Origin: a bacterium UBA2219
Lineage (GTDB): Bacteria; Desulfobacterota; Deferrimicrobia; Deferrimicrobiales; Deferrimicrobiaceae
NCBI GenBank assembly: GCA_002327765.1
Contig: DCUH01000073.1
Span: 31,379 to 90,587 of the forward strand
Direction of reading: 5' to 3'
Length of the DNA stretch: 59,209 nt
Of this stretch, positions 16,801 to 27,257 are shown piece by piece. The notes below the pieces were generated by a model. That model saw only the letters and a program-made list of their open reading frames with translations. It was not told the DNA's origin and did not search any database. The position numbers were made by a program, and so were the translations under genes. Positions within the stretch are counted from its first letter, which is position 1. Every line of letters starts with the position of its first letter.

Positions 16801-19460
16801 GACGCCCTCCTTTCCAGGGAAGCCCGTCCCCGGATCCATTTGTCCAGTTCCACGGCGACAACGACGGTCATGGAAATCGCCACGATGAGGAGCCAGTCCG
16901 CGCCGTCGAGGGGTACCGTCCGGAAGACCCGCTGCAGCGGAGGGGCGTAGAGCACGGCGAGCTGGGCGAGCAGCGCCGCGATCACGCTGTACAGCAGGAA
17001 CGGGTTGCTGAAGGGGGAGATCCGGAAGACGGACCGGTGCTCGGACCGGCTGTTCCAAACCTGGAAGAACTGGAAGAGGACCATGGTGGTCATCGCGACC
17101 GATCGGGCCTTCTCGATCGACGCGCCGTGGCGCAGCGCGCCGAAATAGGCGAACAGGATCCCGGCCGAGATGGTCAGCCCGACGAGGACGGTCCGCTCGA
17201 GCAGGAGGCGGGACATGATCCCTTCCCGCGGGTCCCGCGGCGGGCGCAGGAGGGTTCCCTCCTCCCCCGGCTCGAAGGCGAGGGCGACGTCCTGCAGCCC
17301 GTTGGTCACGAGGTTGATCCAGAGGATCTGCGCGGGGAGGTAGGGAGCCGGGAACCCCATGAGGACGGAGGCCAGGATCGAGAGGATGCTGGCAAGCCCG
17401 GTGGGAATCAGGAAGAAGGTGACCTTCCGGATGTTGTCGAAGACGATGCGCCCTTCCCGTACGGCGTGGAAGATGCTGGCGAAGTTGTCGTCCGCCAGCA
17501 CCATGTCCGAGGCCTCCTTGGCCACGTCGGTCCCCGTGATCCCCATCGCGATGCCGATATGCGCGGCCTTGAGCGAGGGGGCGTCGTTCACGCCGTCCCC
17601 GGTCATGGCCACGATCTCTCCGCCGCGGATCAGCTGCTTCGCGATCCGCAGCTTGTGCTGCGGCGAGACGCGGGCGTAGACGGACACCTCCCCGGTCTTT
17701 TGGAAGAGGGCGTCGTCGTCCATCGGCTCGATTTCGCGGCCGGTCAGCACGACGGGATCCTTTCCCCCGATCCCCAGCCCCCGGGCGACGGCCGACGCGG
17801 TGACCGCATGGTCGCCGGTGATCATCACGACCCGGATTCCCGCCTTGCGGCACCCTTCCACGGCCTCGATCGCCTCCGGGCGCGCCGGGTCGATCATCCC
17901 CTGCAGGCCGGCGAAGCGGAAGCCGGACTCCGCGTCCCGGTGGTGCAGCTCCGCCATCTCGGCGGGAGCCTCCTTCCACGCGAAGGCGAGCACCCGGAGC
18001 CCGTCCGCGGCAAGGTGGCCCGCCGTTTCGAGGATGTGCTCCTTTTCCCGCTCGCCCGCGGAGCACATCGGGACGACCCGCTCCGGTGCGCCTTTCAGGA
18101 AAACGCGCTTTCCGTCCGCCGTCCTGTGGAGCGTCGCCATGTACCCCCGGTCGGACTCGAAGGGGATGATCGAGATCAGGGGGTTCTGCTCCAGTTCCTT
18201 TTCGCGCAGGATGCGGGCCTTCCCGGCCGCCACGATGAGGGCGCCTTCCGTAGGATCGCCGTCGACCCTCCATCGCCCCGACTCTTCGCGGACCTCGGAC
18301 TCCGTGCAGAGGGCGCCGATCCGGAGAAGCGTCGCCAGGTCCGGGTTCTTCGCCGGGTCCGCCGGGTCGCCGTCCCGGAGGACCTCGCCGACCGGCTCGT
18401 AGCCGGTGCCCGTCACCTCGTACGTCCGGGCCCCGTCGTGGAGCACCTTCACCGTCATCTCGTTCCGGGTGAGCGTCCCGGTCTTGTCGCTGCAGATGAC
18501 CGTCGTGCTGCCGAGCGTCTCGACGGCGGGGAGCCGGCGGACGACCGCCTTCTGGCGCGCCATGCGGCTGACCCCGATGGCGAGAACGATCGTCACGACA
18601 ATGGGAAGCCCCTCGGGCACCGCGGCGACGGCGGCGGTCACTGCGGTCATGAACATGTCCTTGACGGGCTCCCCGACGAGGAGCCCCGCCAGGAAGAGGA
18701 GAACGGACGCCCCCAGGACCAGGATTCCGATCATGTGCGCGAAGCGCTCCATCTTCTGCTGGAGGGGCGCCTTGGCGGCCCCCACCTCGCGTACTTCCCG
18801 CGCGATGCCACCCAGGACGGTGGAGCTCCCGGTAGCGACCACGATTCCCCTGCCCCTGCCGTTCAGGACGATCGTCCCCATGAACGCCATGTTCCTCTGG
18901 TCGCCCGGGGTGAGGTTTTCCTCCGGAATGGGGGTGTGGATCTTCGCCGCGGGAAGCGATTCGCCGGTAAGCATCGCCTCCTCCACGGAGAGCTCCAGGG
19001 AACGAACCAGCCGGAGGTCGGCGGGCACGCGGGCGCCGGAGGCCAGGAGCACGATGTCCCCGGGGACCAGTTCCTCGCTCGGGATCTCGCGTTCCTTCCC
19101 TTCCCGGACGACCCGGGCCTTCGGCACCTCGAGCTTCCGCAGCGCGCGGACGCTTTCCTCCGCCCGGTATTCCTGGAAGAATCCGATGACCGCGTTCAGA
19201 AGAACGACGAAGAGGATGACGCCCGCGTCCGTGAATTCCCTAAGCAGCAGGGTGACCAGGGCCGCGAGGAGCAGGATATAGATGAGGGGGCTCGTGAACT
19301 GGTTGAGGAAGATGCGGAACCGGTTGATCTCCTCCTCTCCGGCGAGGCGGTTCGGTCCGTGCTCCGCGAGCCGTTCCCTCGCCTCCGTTTCGGCGAGGCC
19401 GCTTTCCCGCGTTTTCGTCTCCGCGAGAACCTGTTCCGCTTCCATCCGGTACCAGTCCAT
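16797..19460 (-). CDS. P-type cation-transporting ATPase (P2-like)
   Basis: 887 aa. All P-type marks are present: LTGESLPAAK (actuator TGES), VAAVPEGLPIVVTIVLAIG (M4 PEGLP), CSDKTGTLT (phosphorylated Asp), MTGDGVNDAPSLKAAHIGIAMG (hinge). Ten membrane helices are expected, with an N-terminal cation-ATPase domain (ARERLAEHGPNRL) and no heavy-metal domain. The M6 motif reads NLVTNGLQDVALAFEP: where Ca2+ pumps of the SERCA type have Asp, this has Asn, and the M5 Glu of SERCA is also missing (FFLIPTGLASIL). So the ion is not safely Ca2+; Na+, K+ or another cation is possible. It sits 9 bp after mrpG. Confidence 0.92.
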   Translation of the reverse strand: MDWYRMEAEQVLAETKTRESGLAETEARERLAEHGPNRLAGEEEINRFRIFLNQFTSPLIYILLLAALVTLLLREFTDAGVILFVVLLNAVIGFFQEYRAEESVRALRKLEVPKARVVREGKEREIPSEELVPGDIVLLASGARVPADLRLVRSLELSVEEAMLTGESLPAAKIHTPIPEENLTPGDQRNMAFMGTIVLNGRGRGIVVATGSSTVLGGIAREVREVGAAKAPLQQKMERFAHMIGILVLGASVLLFLAGLLVGEPVKDMFMTAVTAAVAAVPEGLPIVVTIVLAIGVSRMARQKAVVRRLPAVETLGSTTVICSDKTGTLTRNEMTVKVLHDGARTYEVTGTGYEPVGEVLRDGDPADPAKNPDLATLLRIGALCTESEVREESGRWRVDGDPTEGALIVAAGKARILREKELEQNPLISIIPFESDRGYMATLHRTADGKRVFLKGAPERVVPMCSAGEREKEHILETAGHLAADGLRVLAFAWKEAPAEMAELHHRDAESGFRFAGLQGMIDPARPEAIEAVEGCRKAGIRVVMITGDHAVTASAVARGLGIGGKDPVVLTGREIEPMDDDALFQKTGEVSVYARVSPQHKLRIAKQLIRGGEIVAMTGDGVNDAPSLKAAHIGIAMGITGTDVAKEASDMVLADDNFASIFHAVREGRIVFDNIRKVTFFLIPTGLASILSILASVLMGFPAPYLPAQILWINLVTNGLQDVALAFEPGEEGTLLRPPRDPREGIMSRLLLERTVLVGLTISAGILFAYFGALRHGASIEKARSVAMTTMVLFQFFQVWNSRSEHRSVFRISPFSNPFLLYSVIAALLAQLAVLYAPPLQRVFRTVPLDGADWLLIVAISMTVVVAVELDKWIRGRASLERRAS

Positions 19461-19469
19461 GTCGTCCTC

Positions 19470-19847
19470 CTACCCGGCGTCCGGGCCGCGGGAAGCTGTC
19501 CGGGCATCCCGTCGTTCCTGTTCCTCGAGCGCCTTCTTCAGTTCGTCCGTGACCCGGTCCCCCCACAGGGGAACCCCCGAGAAATAGGCCGCCCGCGCGA
19601 TCATGTGGCCCGCGACGGGGGCCGTCAGGCAGAAAAAGCCGATCACGAGGAGCGCGGAAACCGTGATCCCGAAGTCGGCGAAAAAGATCGTCAGCGCCAG
19701 GATCATCAGCGTGACCCCCAGGGTGGCGGCCTTGGCCGACGCCTGGACCCGGCTGTAGAGGTCGGGGAAGCGGAAGACGCCGACGGCCCCGAGGAGCATG
19801 AAGGCGGAGCCGAGGCAGAGCAGGATCGCGGCGGCCAGCTCCTTCAC
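19470..19847 (-). CDS. mrpG: Na+/H+ antiporter subunit G
   Basis: 125 aa, three membrane helices. Carries the family stretch GVFRFPDLYSRVQASAKAATLG near residues 22-43, followed by LTAPVAGHMIARAAY. It is the last subunit of the seven-part Mrp (Mnh/Pha) complex. The start is GTG at 19847, overlapping the mrpF stop (GTGA). The C-terminal 30 residues are a charged cytoplasmic tail (DELKKALEEQERRDA), longer than in many MrpG proteins. Confidence 0.93.
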   Translation of the reverse strand: MKELAAAILLCLGSAFMLLGAVGVFRFPDLYSRVQASAKAATLGVTLMILALTIFFADFGITVSALLVIGFFCLTAPVAGHMIARAAYFSGVPLWGDRVTDELKKALEEQERRDARTASRGPDAG

Positions 19848-20131
19848 GGTTCCCTCCGTTCACTGATGTAATAGGCGAACCCCACCGTTCCGAGAAACGC
19901 CAGCAGCGCGAGGACGATCGCGGACCGGAGCAGGATCGGCTGCAGGGTCAGGATGTCGTATGCGACGATTATGCCCACCGCCAGCAGCGCGAGGAGGTCG
20001 AGCGCCACCACGCGGTCGGCGAGGCTGGGGCCCCACAGCAGCCGGGCGAGGGCCAGGAGCATCGCCAGGCAGAGCATCGCCAGCGAGACCGTGCACGAGA
20101 GGAAGATGATCCTCGGGATCTCGGGTGTCAT
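19844..20131 (-). CDS. mrpF: Na+/H+ antiporter subunit F
   Basis: 95 aa with three hydrophobic helices. The family stretch LADRVVALDLLALLAVGIIVAY lies at about residues 34-55, containing the conserved Asp of MrpF (shown to matter for cholate and Na+ efflux in Bacillus). It overlaps mrpE upstream and mrpG downstream by 4 bp each, the standard order E-F-G. Confidence 0.93.
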   Translation of the reverse strand: MTPEIPRIIFLSCTVSLAMLCLAMLLALARLLWGPSLADRVVALDLLALLAVGIIVAYDILTLQPILLRSAIVLALLAFLGTVGFAYYISERREP

Positions 20132-20597
20132 CGCATCACCTCGAGGAGCCGGCGTTCGAGGCCTTCTTTTATCTCCCGGCGGACGGCGTCCGGGTCGTCC
20201 AGGTACATGACGTGGATGTAGAGGCTGCGCCGGTCCGGGGACACGTCCAGGACGAGGGTTCCCGGCGTCAGCGTGATCAGGCCGGCGAGGAGCGTGATCT
20301 CCCCGTCGGTCTTCGCTTCGAGCGGCAGGGCGATCACTCCCGGCCGCATCCGGTGCCTCGGCGTCACCACGTCGTAGGCCACCTGGAGGCTGGCCGCCAC
20401 AAGGCTCCGGAGGAAAAATGCTGCCAGGCCCACGAGCGGCAGGATTTTCAAGGTCTTCAGGGACAGCCCGAGCAGGTCCTGCAGGAAGTAGAGGATCACA
20501 TACCCCAGAACAAAGCCGGTCAGGAGGCTCCCTTCCGTCACATCGCCCGTCATTGCGGCCCAGGTCAGCGCCAGAAGGAGGTTGGCCAGGAATTCCT

Positions 20598-20601
<4 letters not shown>
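20128..20601 (-). CDS. mrpE: Na+/H+ antiporter subunit E
   Basis: 157 aa. Two or three N-terminal helices, then a cytoplasmic domain with the MrpE signature GLITLTPGTLVLDVSPD and YIHVMYLDDPD. I start it at ATG 20601, which overlaps the mrpD stop (ATGA); the extra 31 codons upstream in the frame are Arg/Pro/Gly-rich and lie inside mrpD. Needed for assembly and stability of the Mrp complex in studied bacteria. Confidence 0.93.
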
Positions 20602-22090
<1,489 letters not shown>

Positions 22091-22094
<4 letters not shown>

Positions 22095-22438
22095 GTGTCC
22101 GTCGCCTTCATCTGGTCCAGGTCGTCGGTTCCGACCTCGCTGTAGGCGCGGCGGAACAGCGCGAGGCCGAACGCCAGCACGGCGAAGCTGATCACGATGG
22201 CGGTCAGGATCAGCGCCTGCGGCAGCGGGTCGGCATAGGGCGGCAGCAGCGCCCGGCTCCCCTCGGGGACCAGCGGGGGGGCCTCCCCGTGGAACCCGGC
22301 GGCGGTGAAGATGAGGAGGTTGGCGGCGTGGCTCATCAGCGCGAGGCCGAAGAGCAGCTTGACGAGGCTGCGCCGCAGCATCAGGTAGATTCCGGCCGCG
22401 TAGAGCCCGCCCACCACCACCGCCAGCACGGTCTCCAT
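22091..22438 (-). CDS. mrpC: Na+/H+ antiporter subunit C
   Basis: 115 aa, NuoK-like with three helices. Marks: LVKLLFGLALMSHAANLLIF (residues about 23-42) and DPLPQALILTAIVISFAVLAF. The ATG at 22438 shares one base with the mrpB stop (TGATG). The longer reading frame upstream lies over mrpB and is not used. The C-terminal tail is acidic. Confidence 0.94.
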
Positions 22439-22854
22439 CACTCCTCCTCGGCGAACGAGAACACGATGTTCAGGACCACCCCGAGAACCGTCAGGAGGAC
22501 GCCGATGTCGAACAGCAGGGGGGTTCCCAGGTCCGCGGGGCCGCCGGGGAAGCGTTCGATCGTCGTCCATTGCCCCGTCAGGAACGGCTCGCCGCGCAAC
22601 AACGCCCAAAGCCCGCTGCCCGCGGCGACCAGCAGGCCGGCCCCGATCAGGGAGACGGGACGGGCACGCAGGCTCTTCCGGGCGACGTCGGTGCCGTAGG
22701 CGATCACCACCAGCGAGAAGGCCGCCGAGGCCACGAGGCCTCCCGCGAAGCCTCCTCCGGGTTCGTTGTGCCCCCGCACCAGCAGGAACACCGAGAAGAG
22801 CAGCAGCAGCGGGAACACGAAGCGGGTCGCCGTGCGGAGGATGAGGGAACTCAC
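22438..22854 (-). CDS. mrpB: Na+/H+ antiporter subunit B
   Basis: 138 aa, four helices. The MnhB signature GHNEPGGGFAGGLVASAAF is at about residues 28-46. The start is GTG at 22854, overlapping the mrpA stop (GTGA). Ends with a typical GVVLNIVFSFAEEE. In this locus mrpA and mrpB are separate genes, unlike the fused MrpAB of many proteobacteria (PhaAB). Confidence 0.94.
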   Translation of the reverse strand: MSSLILRTATRFVFPLLLLFSVFLLVRGHNEPGGGFAGGLVASAAFSLVVIAYGTDVARKSLRARPVSLIGAGLLVAAGSGLWALLRGEPFLTGQWTTIERFPGGPADLGTPLLFDIGVLLTVLGVVLNIVFSFAEEE

Positions 22855-25151
22855 GGGGTTTTCCCCTTCCCGGGGCGCAGCTTCAAAAGCGCATACGCCC
22901 CGATCCCGGCGACCGCCAGGACGGTGATCTCCCCCAGCGTGTCGAGACCGCGGAAGTCCACCAGGATGACGTTGACGACGTTGCGCCCGTGCGCCAGCGG
23001 AACGCTCGTTTCCGCGAAGTACCCGGAGATGGACGGGAGGCGCTTCCCCGCCGTCGTGGCGAGCACGAATCCCGCCATGAGGCAGCCGGCAAGCAGCGCC
23101 ACGAACGCGTCGCGCGCCCGCGAGCCGCGGCTGGAGATCCTGGAGTATGGGGGGAGATGGTGCAGCGCCAGTACGAAGAGGACCACGGTGACGGTCTCGA
23201 TGATGAACTGCGTCATCGCGAGGTCGGGCGCGCCGCGCAGGATGAAGATCAAAGCGATCCCGTAGCCGACGACGCCGAGGGAGGCGACCGCCGCGAGGCG
23301 GGAGCGGGAGCGCACCGTGGCCCCGGCCGCGACCAGGACGAGCCCAGCGAGGCACAGTTCGTAGAAACGCGCTCCGGAAAGCGGCGCGGCGAACGGGACG
23401 CCCCCTCCGCGGAGCAGGGCGAAGCCGGCCGCTGCCAGGGTGGCGACGACGATGGTCAGGAGGTAGGTCCGCAGGTAGCCGCTCTGGAGGAGGCGGGTCT
23501 GCGTCCGGGCGAGATAGGTCAGCTGCTTCATCCCGGCGTCATACCAGGAGGACGGGCCCAGCGCCCCGAGATGCCCCCACCGGGCGCGCAGCGACAGCAG
23601 CCGGCCGCGGGCGGCGCAGAGCCCGACCCCGCCGGCCACGGCCGCCGCGCTCAGGATCAGCATCGGATCGAAGCCGTGCCACAGCGCGAGGTAGACTTCG
23701 TAATCCCATCCCAGGACCGCGGAGACCGCCGCCGAGAGGACGGGGACGAACGGTCCGGGAAGGATGCCCCCGAACAGCCCGAGGATGCCCAGCAGGGCGG
23801 GACCGATCCAGAGCGCCGCCGGGGCCTCGTGCGGCTCGATCCTCGTCGGGCGGGGCGCCCCGGCGAAGGGGCGCACGCCGACGACGTACGCGATCGCCAC
23901 GTAGGCGGCCCCGGCCAGGAGGACGGCGACCGTGGCCGCGATCCGGAAAGCCGGGGCGGCGGATACCGCCCCGAGAAGGTTTTCCTTGGCGAGGAACCCG
24001 GTGAGCGGAGGAAGCCCGGCCATCGACGCGGCCGCGGTGACGGCCGCCACGGCGGTGACCGGCATTTTCCGGGCGAGGCCCGAGAGCCGGGCGACGTCGC
24101 GCTCTCCCGCGGCGTGGTCGACGGCGCCGGCGACGAGGAACAGCGAGCCCTTGTAAAGGGCGTGCGCAGGCAGGAACACGATCGCCGCGGTGATCGCTGG
24201 GCCGGTGCCGATCCCCAGCATCATCGTGAGGGCCCCGAGGGCGCTCACGGTCGAGTAGGCCAGGAGGCGCTTGAGGTACGTCTGCTGGAGCGCGAGCCAT
24301 GCCCCGGCCAGCATGGTCGCGGCGCCGACGACGGTCACGGGGACATGCCAGGCGGGGTCGTCCCCGAGCACCGGGTTCAGCCGGGCCAGGAGGTAGATGC
24401 CCGCCTTCACCATCGTCGCGGCATGAAGGTAGGCGCTTGCCGGGGTGGGTGCCTCCATGGCGTTCGGAAGCCAGAAGTGGAACGGGAACTGGGCCGACTT
24501 GGTGAATGCGCCGAGCAGCACAAGGAGAAGCGCGGGAACGTACAGGGGGCTTGCGCGGAGCGCCTCGCCCCGGTGCGACAGGCCGGAGATCTCCATGGAG
24601 CCCCCGATGTCCCCCATCAGGAGGAAGCCGGCCAGCAGCGCCAGCCCCCCCCCGCCCGTCACCAGGAGCGCCTGGAGCGCCGCCTTCCTCGCCTTGTCCC
24701 GGTCATGGTCGAACCCGATGAGCAGGTAGGAGGTCACGCTGGTGAGTTCCCAGAAGACGAACAGGAGGAGCAGGTTGTCGGCCAGCACCACGCCCAGCAT
24801 CGACGCCATGAACGCGAGGATGTACGCGTGGAAACGGCCGGCCTGCGGGTTCCCCTCGAGGTAGCCGCCGGCGTAGACGACCACCAGCGCGCCGACCCCG
24901 GTGATCAGCAGCGAGAACAGCAGGCTCAGGCCGTCCAGGGAGAAGGACAGGTTCACGCCGAGGGACGGCACCCAGGGGAGGAACGTCCTGACGGGCTCCC
25001 CTCCCGCCACCGCCCCGGCCTGGCCGAGGAAATACCCCGTCAGCCCGAGAGGCAGAAGCGCGAGGAGCCATGCGGACGCGCGAGGCGAAAGCCGGTGGAT
25101 CCAGGGCGCGAATGCCGCCAGGACGAACCCCGAAAGGACGGCGATGAGCAT
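22851..25151 (-). CDS. mrpA: Na+/H+ antiporter subunit A
   Basis: 766 aa, about 20 helices. The N-terminal two thirds are NuoL-like: FWELTSVTSYLLIGFDHDRD with the essential Glu, KSAQFPFHFWLPNAMEAPTP, and YLHAATMVKAGIYLLAR. The C-terminal part (FYELCLAGLVLVAAGATV to GEITVLAVAGIGAYALL) is the MbhD/MbhE-like extension of MrpA. I chose ATG 25151 (MLIAVLSGFV), preceded by AAAGGA; a second ATG at 25172 would add seven residues. It heads the 13-gene overlapping run to treY, so its promoter, in the 229-bp gap shared with the ClC gene, probably controls the whole set. Confidence 0.95.
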   Translation of the reverse strand: MLIAVLSGFVLAAFAPWIHRLSPRASAWLLALLPLGLTGYFLGQAGAVAGGEPVRTFLPWVPSLGVNLSFSLDGLSLLFSLLITGVGALVVVYAGGYLEGNPQAGRFHAYILAFMASMLGVVLADNLLLLFVFWELTSVTSYLLIGFDHDRDKARKAALQALLVTGGGGLALLAGFLLMGDIGGSMEISGLSHRGEALRASPLYVPALLLVLLGAFTKSAQFPFHFWLPNAMEAPTPASAYLHAATMVKAGIYLLARLNPVLGDDPAWHVPVTVVGAATMLAGAWLALQQTYLKRLLAYSTVSALGALTMMLGIGTGPAITAAIVFLPAHALYKGSLFLVAGAVDHAAGERDVARLSGLARKMPVTAVAAVTAAASMAGLPPLTGFLAKENLLGAVSAAPAFRIAATVAVLLAGAAYVAIAYVVGVRPFAGAPRPTRIEPHEAPAALWIGPALLGILGLFGGILPGPFVPVLSAAVSAVLGWDYEVYLALWHGFDPMLILSAAAVAGGVGLCAARGRLLSLRARWGHLGALGPSSWYDAGMKQLTYLARTQTRLLQSGYLRTYLLTIVVATLAAAGFALLRGGGVPFAAPLSGARFYELCLAGLVLVAAGATVRSRSRLAAVASLGVVGYGIALIFILRGAPDLAMTQFIIETVTVVLFVLALHHLPPYSRISSRGSRARDAFVALLAGCLMAGFVLATTAGKRLPSISGYFAETSVPLAHGRNVVNVILVDFRGLDTLGEITVLAVAGIGAYALLKLRPGKGKTP

Positions 25152-25302
25152 CGTCGGGTCCTTTCCGCTCATGTCGATAGACTGCCGGGGCGCCCGGGTC
25201 GATCCCCCGCGCCCGAAGATTGCGCAAGACCCTCGCCGGGAATTGACAAAGCAAAGCAACTATACCACGGAGCCGCACCTGCGGCCTTAGGATCGATTGG
25301 GC

Positions 25303-25330
25303 TTGAAGGAAGGCGCGAGTCATGTATTTT
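25303..25330 (+). promoter_or_regulatory. Possible sigma70 promoter for the ClC gene
   Basis: TTGAAG and TATTTT separated by 16 bases, inside an AT-rich patch unusual for this GC-rich sequence, about 45 bp before the chosen ATG. The -10 is a weak match. The same 229-bp gap must also hold the mrpA promoter on the other strand; a TATAGT at about 25257-25262 on the minus strand is a candidate -10, with no convincing -35. Confidence 0.35.
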
Positions 25331-25380
25331 TATTATTAAAGGCATCGCGAATCCGGAAACCGGATCGGTCCGATGCCCGG

Positions 25381-27192
25381 ATGAAAATCCTGCAGAGACG
25401 GGAAGGGCTCGTGAAAGAAAGGCTCCAGGCGTTTTCCGACGCGGCGCGGGCAGGCATATACCGATTCCTCGAGCGGTACCGGATCGGCGACCAGGTGTTC
25501 CACCTCCTGATGGCCGTGGTCATCGGCGCGCTTTCGGGGTTGGGCGGCGTCGTGTTCATCGAAACCATCCATTTCTTCGAGGGGATCTTCTTCGGGCAGC
25601 TCTTCCAGTCGATGGGAAGGCGCTCCGAACTCGTCTTCCTCATCCCGATGCTCGGCGGGCTGCTGATCGGGCCGGTGATCCGGCGGTTCCCGAAGGAGGC
25701 CAAGGGGGACGGCGTCCCGTACGCCATGGAGTCCATCGCGCTCCACGGCGGGATCATCAGCCCCCGGACGGTGGCTATCCGAACCGTCACGGCCGCGATC
25801 ACGCAGGGCTCCGGCGGGTCGGTGGGGCGCGAGGCGCCGATCGCCCAGATCGGCGCGGCCATCGGCTCGGCGGTGGGGCAGTTCATGAAGGTCTCCGCGG
25901 GGCGCATGCGCAGCTTCGTCGCGTGCGGCGCGGCGGGCGGGATCGCCGCGGTATTCAACGCCCCCATCGGCGGGGTGTTCTTCAGCATGGAGGTGCTCCT
26001 GGGGGATTTCTCCGCGGCGACGTTCGCCCCCGTCGTCGTCTCCTCGGTCGTCTCGACGATCGTCATGCGGGAGCTGCTCGGGGACGTGCTGGTGTTCGAG
26101 GTGCCCCGCTACATGCTCACCAGCGGAAGAGCGGTCCTGATCAGCGTGCCGCTCGGGATCGTCTGCGGGCTCGCGGCGGTCCTGTTCATGCGCGCGCTGG
26201 AATCCTCCGAGAAGGCGTTTTCGTCGATCCGTCTCCCCGTCTGGGTCAAGCCGGCGATCGGCGGCGCCATGACGGGGTTCATCGCGGTCTTCTACCCCCA
26301 CGTCCTCGGGACGGACGTGACCACGGTGGACGAGGCCGTCTGGGGGTATATCCCTTGGTTCCTGCTGCTCCTGATCGCCTACCTGAAGATCCTGGCGACC
26401 TCCCTCTCCCTCGGCTCCGGAGGATCCGGGGGCGTCCTGGGCCCCTGCGTCTTCATCGGGGCGGTGACCGGCGCGTTCGTGGGGAGCGCGGCCGCCCCCC
26501 TGTTCCCGAACCCGTACGCCGCGCCCGGAGGGTGCGCCCTGATCGGGATGGCGGCGTTCACGGGCCCGGTCATCGGCGGCCCGATCACGGCGATTTTGAT
26601 CGTGTTCGAGATGGCCGGCACCTACAAGATCATCCTCCCGCTGCTGGTGGCCGTCGTCACCGCGATGGGGGTCGCGTACCAGTTCTCCCGGCACTCCCTG
26701 TACACGGGGAAGCTCAGCAAGATGGGGGTCGACCTGGTGGCGGGACGCGAGGAGAGCGTGCTCCGGCGCCTCCAGGTCCGGGACGTGATGCGAAACGAGT
26801 TCGACTCGATCGACCCGGCGGCCCCTTTCTGCCGGGTGATCTCCGAATTCTTCGGGGGGAAGGCCGACCACCTGTACCTCGCGGGGGAAGGAGGGGCCCT
26901 CCAAGGCGTGATCGCCCTGTCGGACCTGCGGCCGTACCTGAAAGACCAGGGCGCGTGGCCGGGGCTCACCGCGGGCGACGTGGCCACGCCCGACCCGGTG
27001 GCGGTGATGCCGAGCGAGTCGCTCCTCGACGCGCTGAACAAGTTCGCCTACCGGAACGCCGCGCAGCTCCCCGTGGTCGCCGACCCCCACGACCGGAAGC
27101 TGATCGGGGTGATCCGCCGCGGCGACATCCTGAACGCATACCAGAAGAGCCTGTCCCCGTTCCAGGAGGTGAACCCGAAGCTGTTCTGGTGA
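25381..27192 (+). CDS. ClC-type chloride channel or antiporter with CBS domains
   Basis: 603 aa. The ClC core spans about residues 40-440: the filter loop QGSGGSVGREAPIAQIG has the gating Glu in GREAP, and later GSGGSGGVLGPCVFIGAVTG and GMAAFTGPVIGGPITAIL. Two CBS domains fill residues about 455-595 (VRDVMRNEFDSIDP; VATPDPVAVMPSESLLDAL). The gating Glu allows either Cl-/H+ exchange or channel mode; the external Glu alone does not decide. ATG 25381 is chosen over a longer frame because the upstream codons lie in the AT-rich promoter zone; GTG 25411 is an alternative. Anion flow would balance charge moved by the Mrp and P-type systems next door. Confidence 0.92.
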   Translation: MKILQRREGLVKERLQAFSDAARAGIYRFLERYRIGDQVFHLLMAVVIGALSGLGGVVFIETIHFFEGIFFGQLFQSMGRRSELVFLIPMLGGLLIGPVIRRFPKEAKGDGVPYAMESIALHGGIISPRTVAIRTVTAAITQGSGGSVGREAPIAQIGAAIGSAVGQFMKVSAGRMRSFVACGAAGGIAAVFNAPIGGVFFSMEVLLGDFSAATFAPVVVSSVVSTIVMRELLGDVLVFEVPRYMLTSGRAVLISVPLGIVCGLAAVLFMRALESSEKAFSSIRLPVWVKPAIGGAMTGFIAVFYPHVLGTDVTTVDEAVWGYIPWFLLLLIAYLKILATSLSLGSGGSGGVLGPCVFIGAVTGAFVGSAAAPLFPNPYAAPGGCALIGMAAFTGPVIGGPITAILIVFEMAGTYKIILPLLVAVVTAMGVAYQFSRHSLYTGKLSKMGVDLVAGREESVLRRLQVRDVMRNEFDSIDPAAPFCRVISEFFGGKADHLYLAGEGGALQGVIALSDLRPYLKDQGAWPGLTAGDVATPDPVAVMPSESLLDALNKFAYRNAAQLPVVADPHDRKLIGVIRRGDILNAYQKSLSPFQEVNPKLFW

Positions 27193-27222
27193 CGACGAAA
27201 CCCCGCCCGCGGCGATACACGA

Positions 27223-27228
27223 TACAAT
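27223..27228 (+). promoter_or_regulatory. Possible -10 element before the trehalose-phosphatase gene
   Basis: TACAAT, 29 bp before the TTG start, in the 65-bp gap after the ClC gene. No good -35 lies 16-18 bases above it, so it would have to be helped by an activator or be weak. Confidence 0.3.
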
Positions 27229-27257
27229 GGAGGACGGACCGGGGGAGAGGAGGCGTC

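Noticed and set aside
25243..25262. TTGACA followed by TATACC as a plus-strand promoter for the ClC gene
   Set aside because: The spacer is only 12 bases, too short for sigma70.
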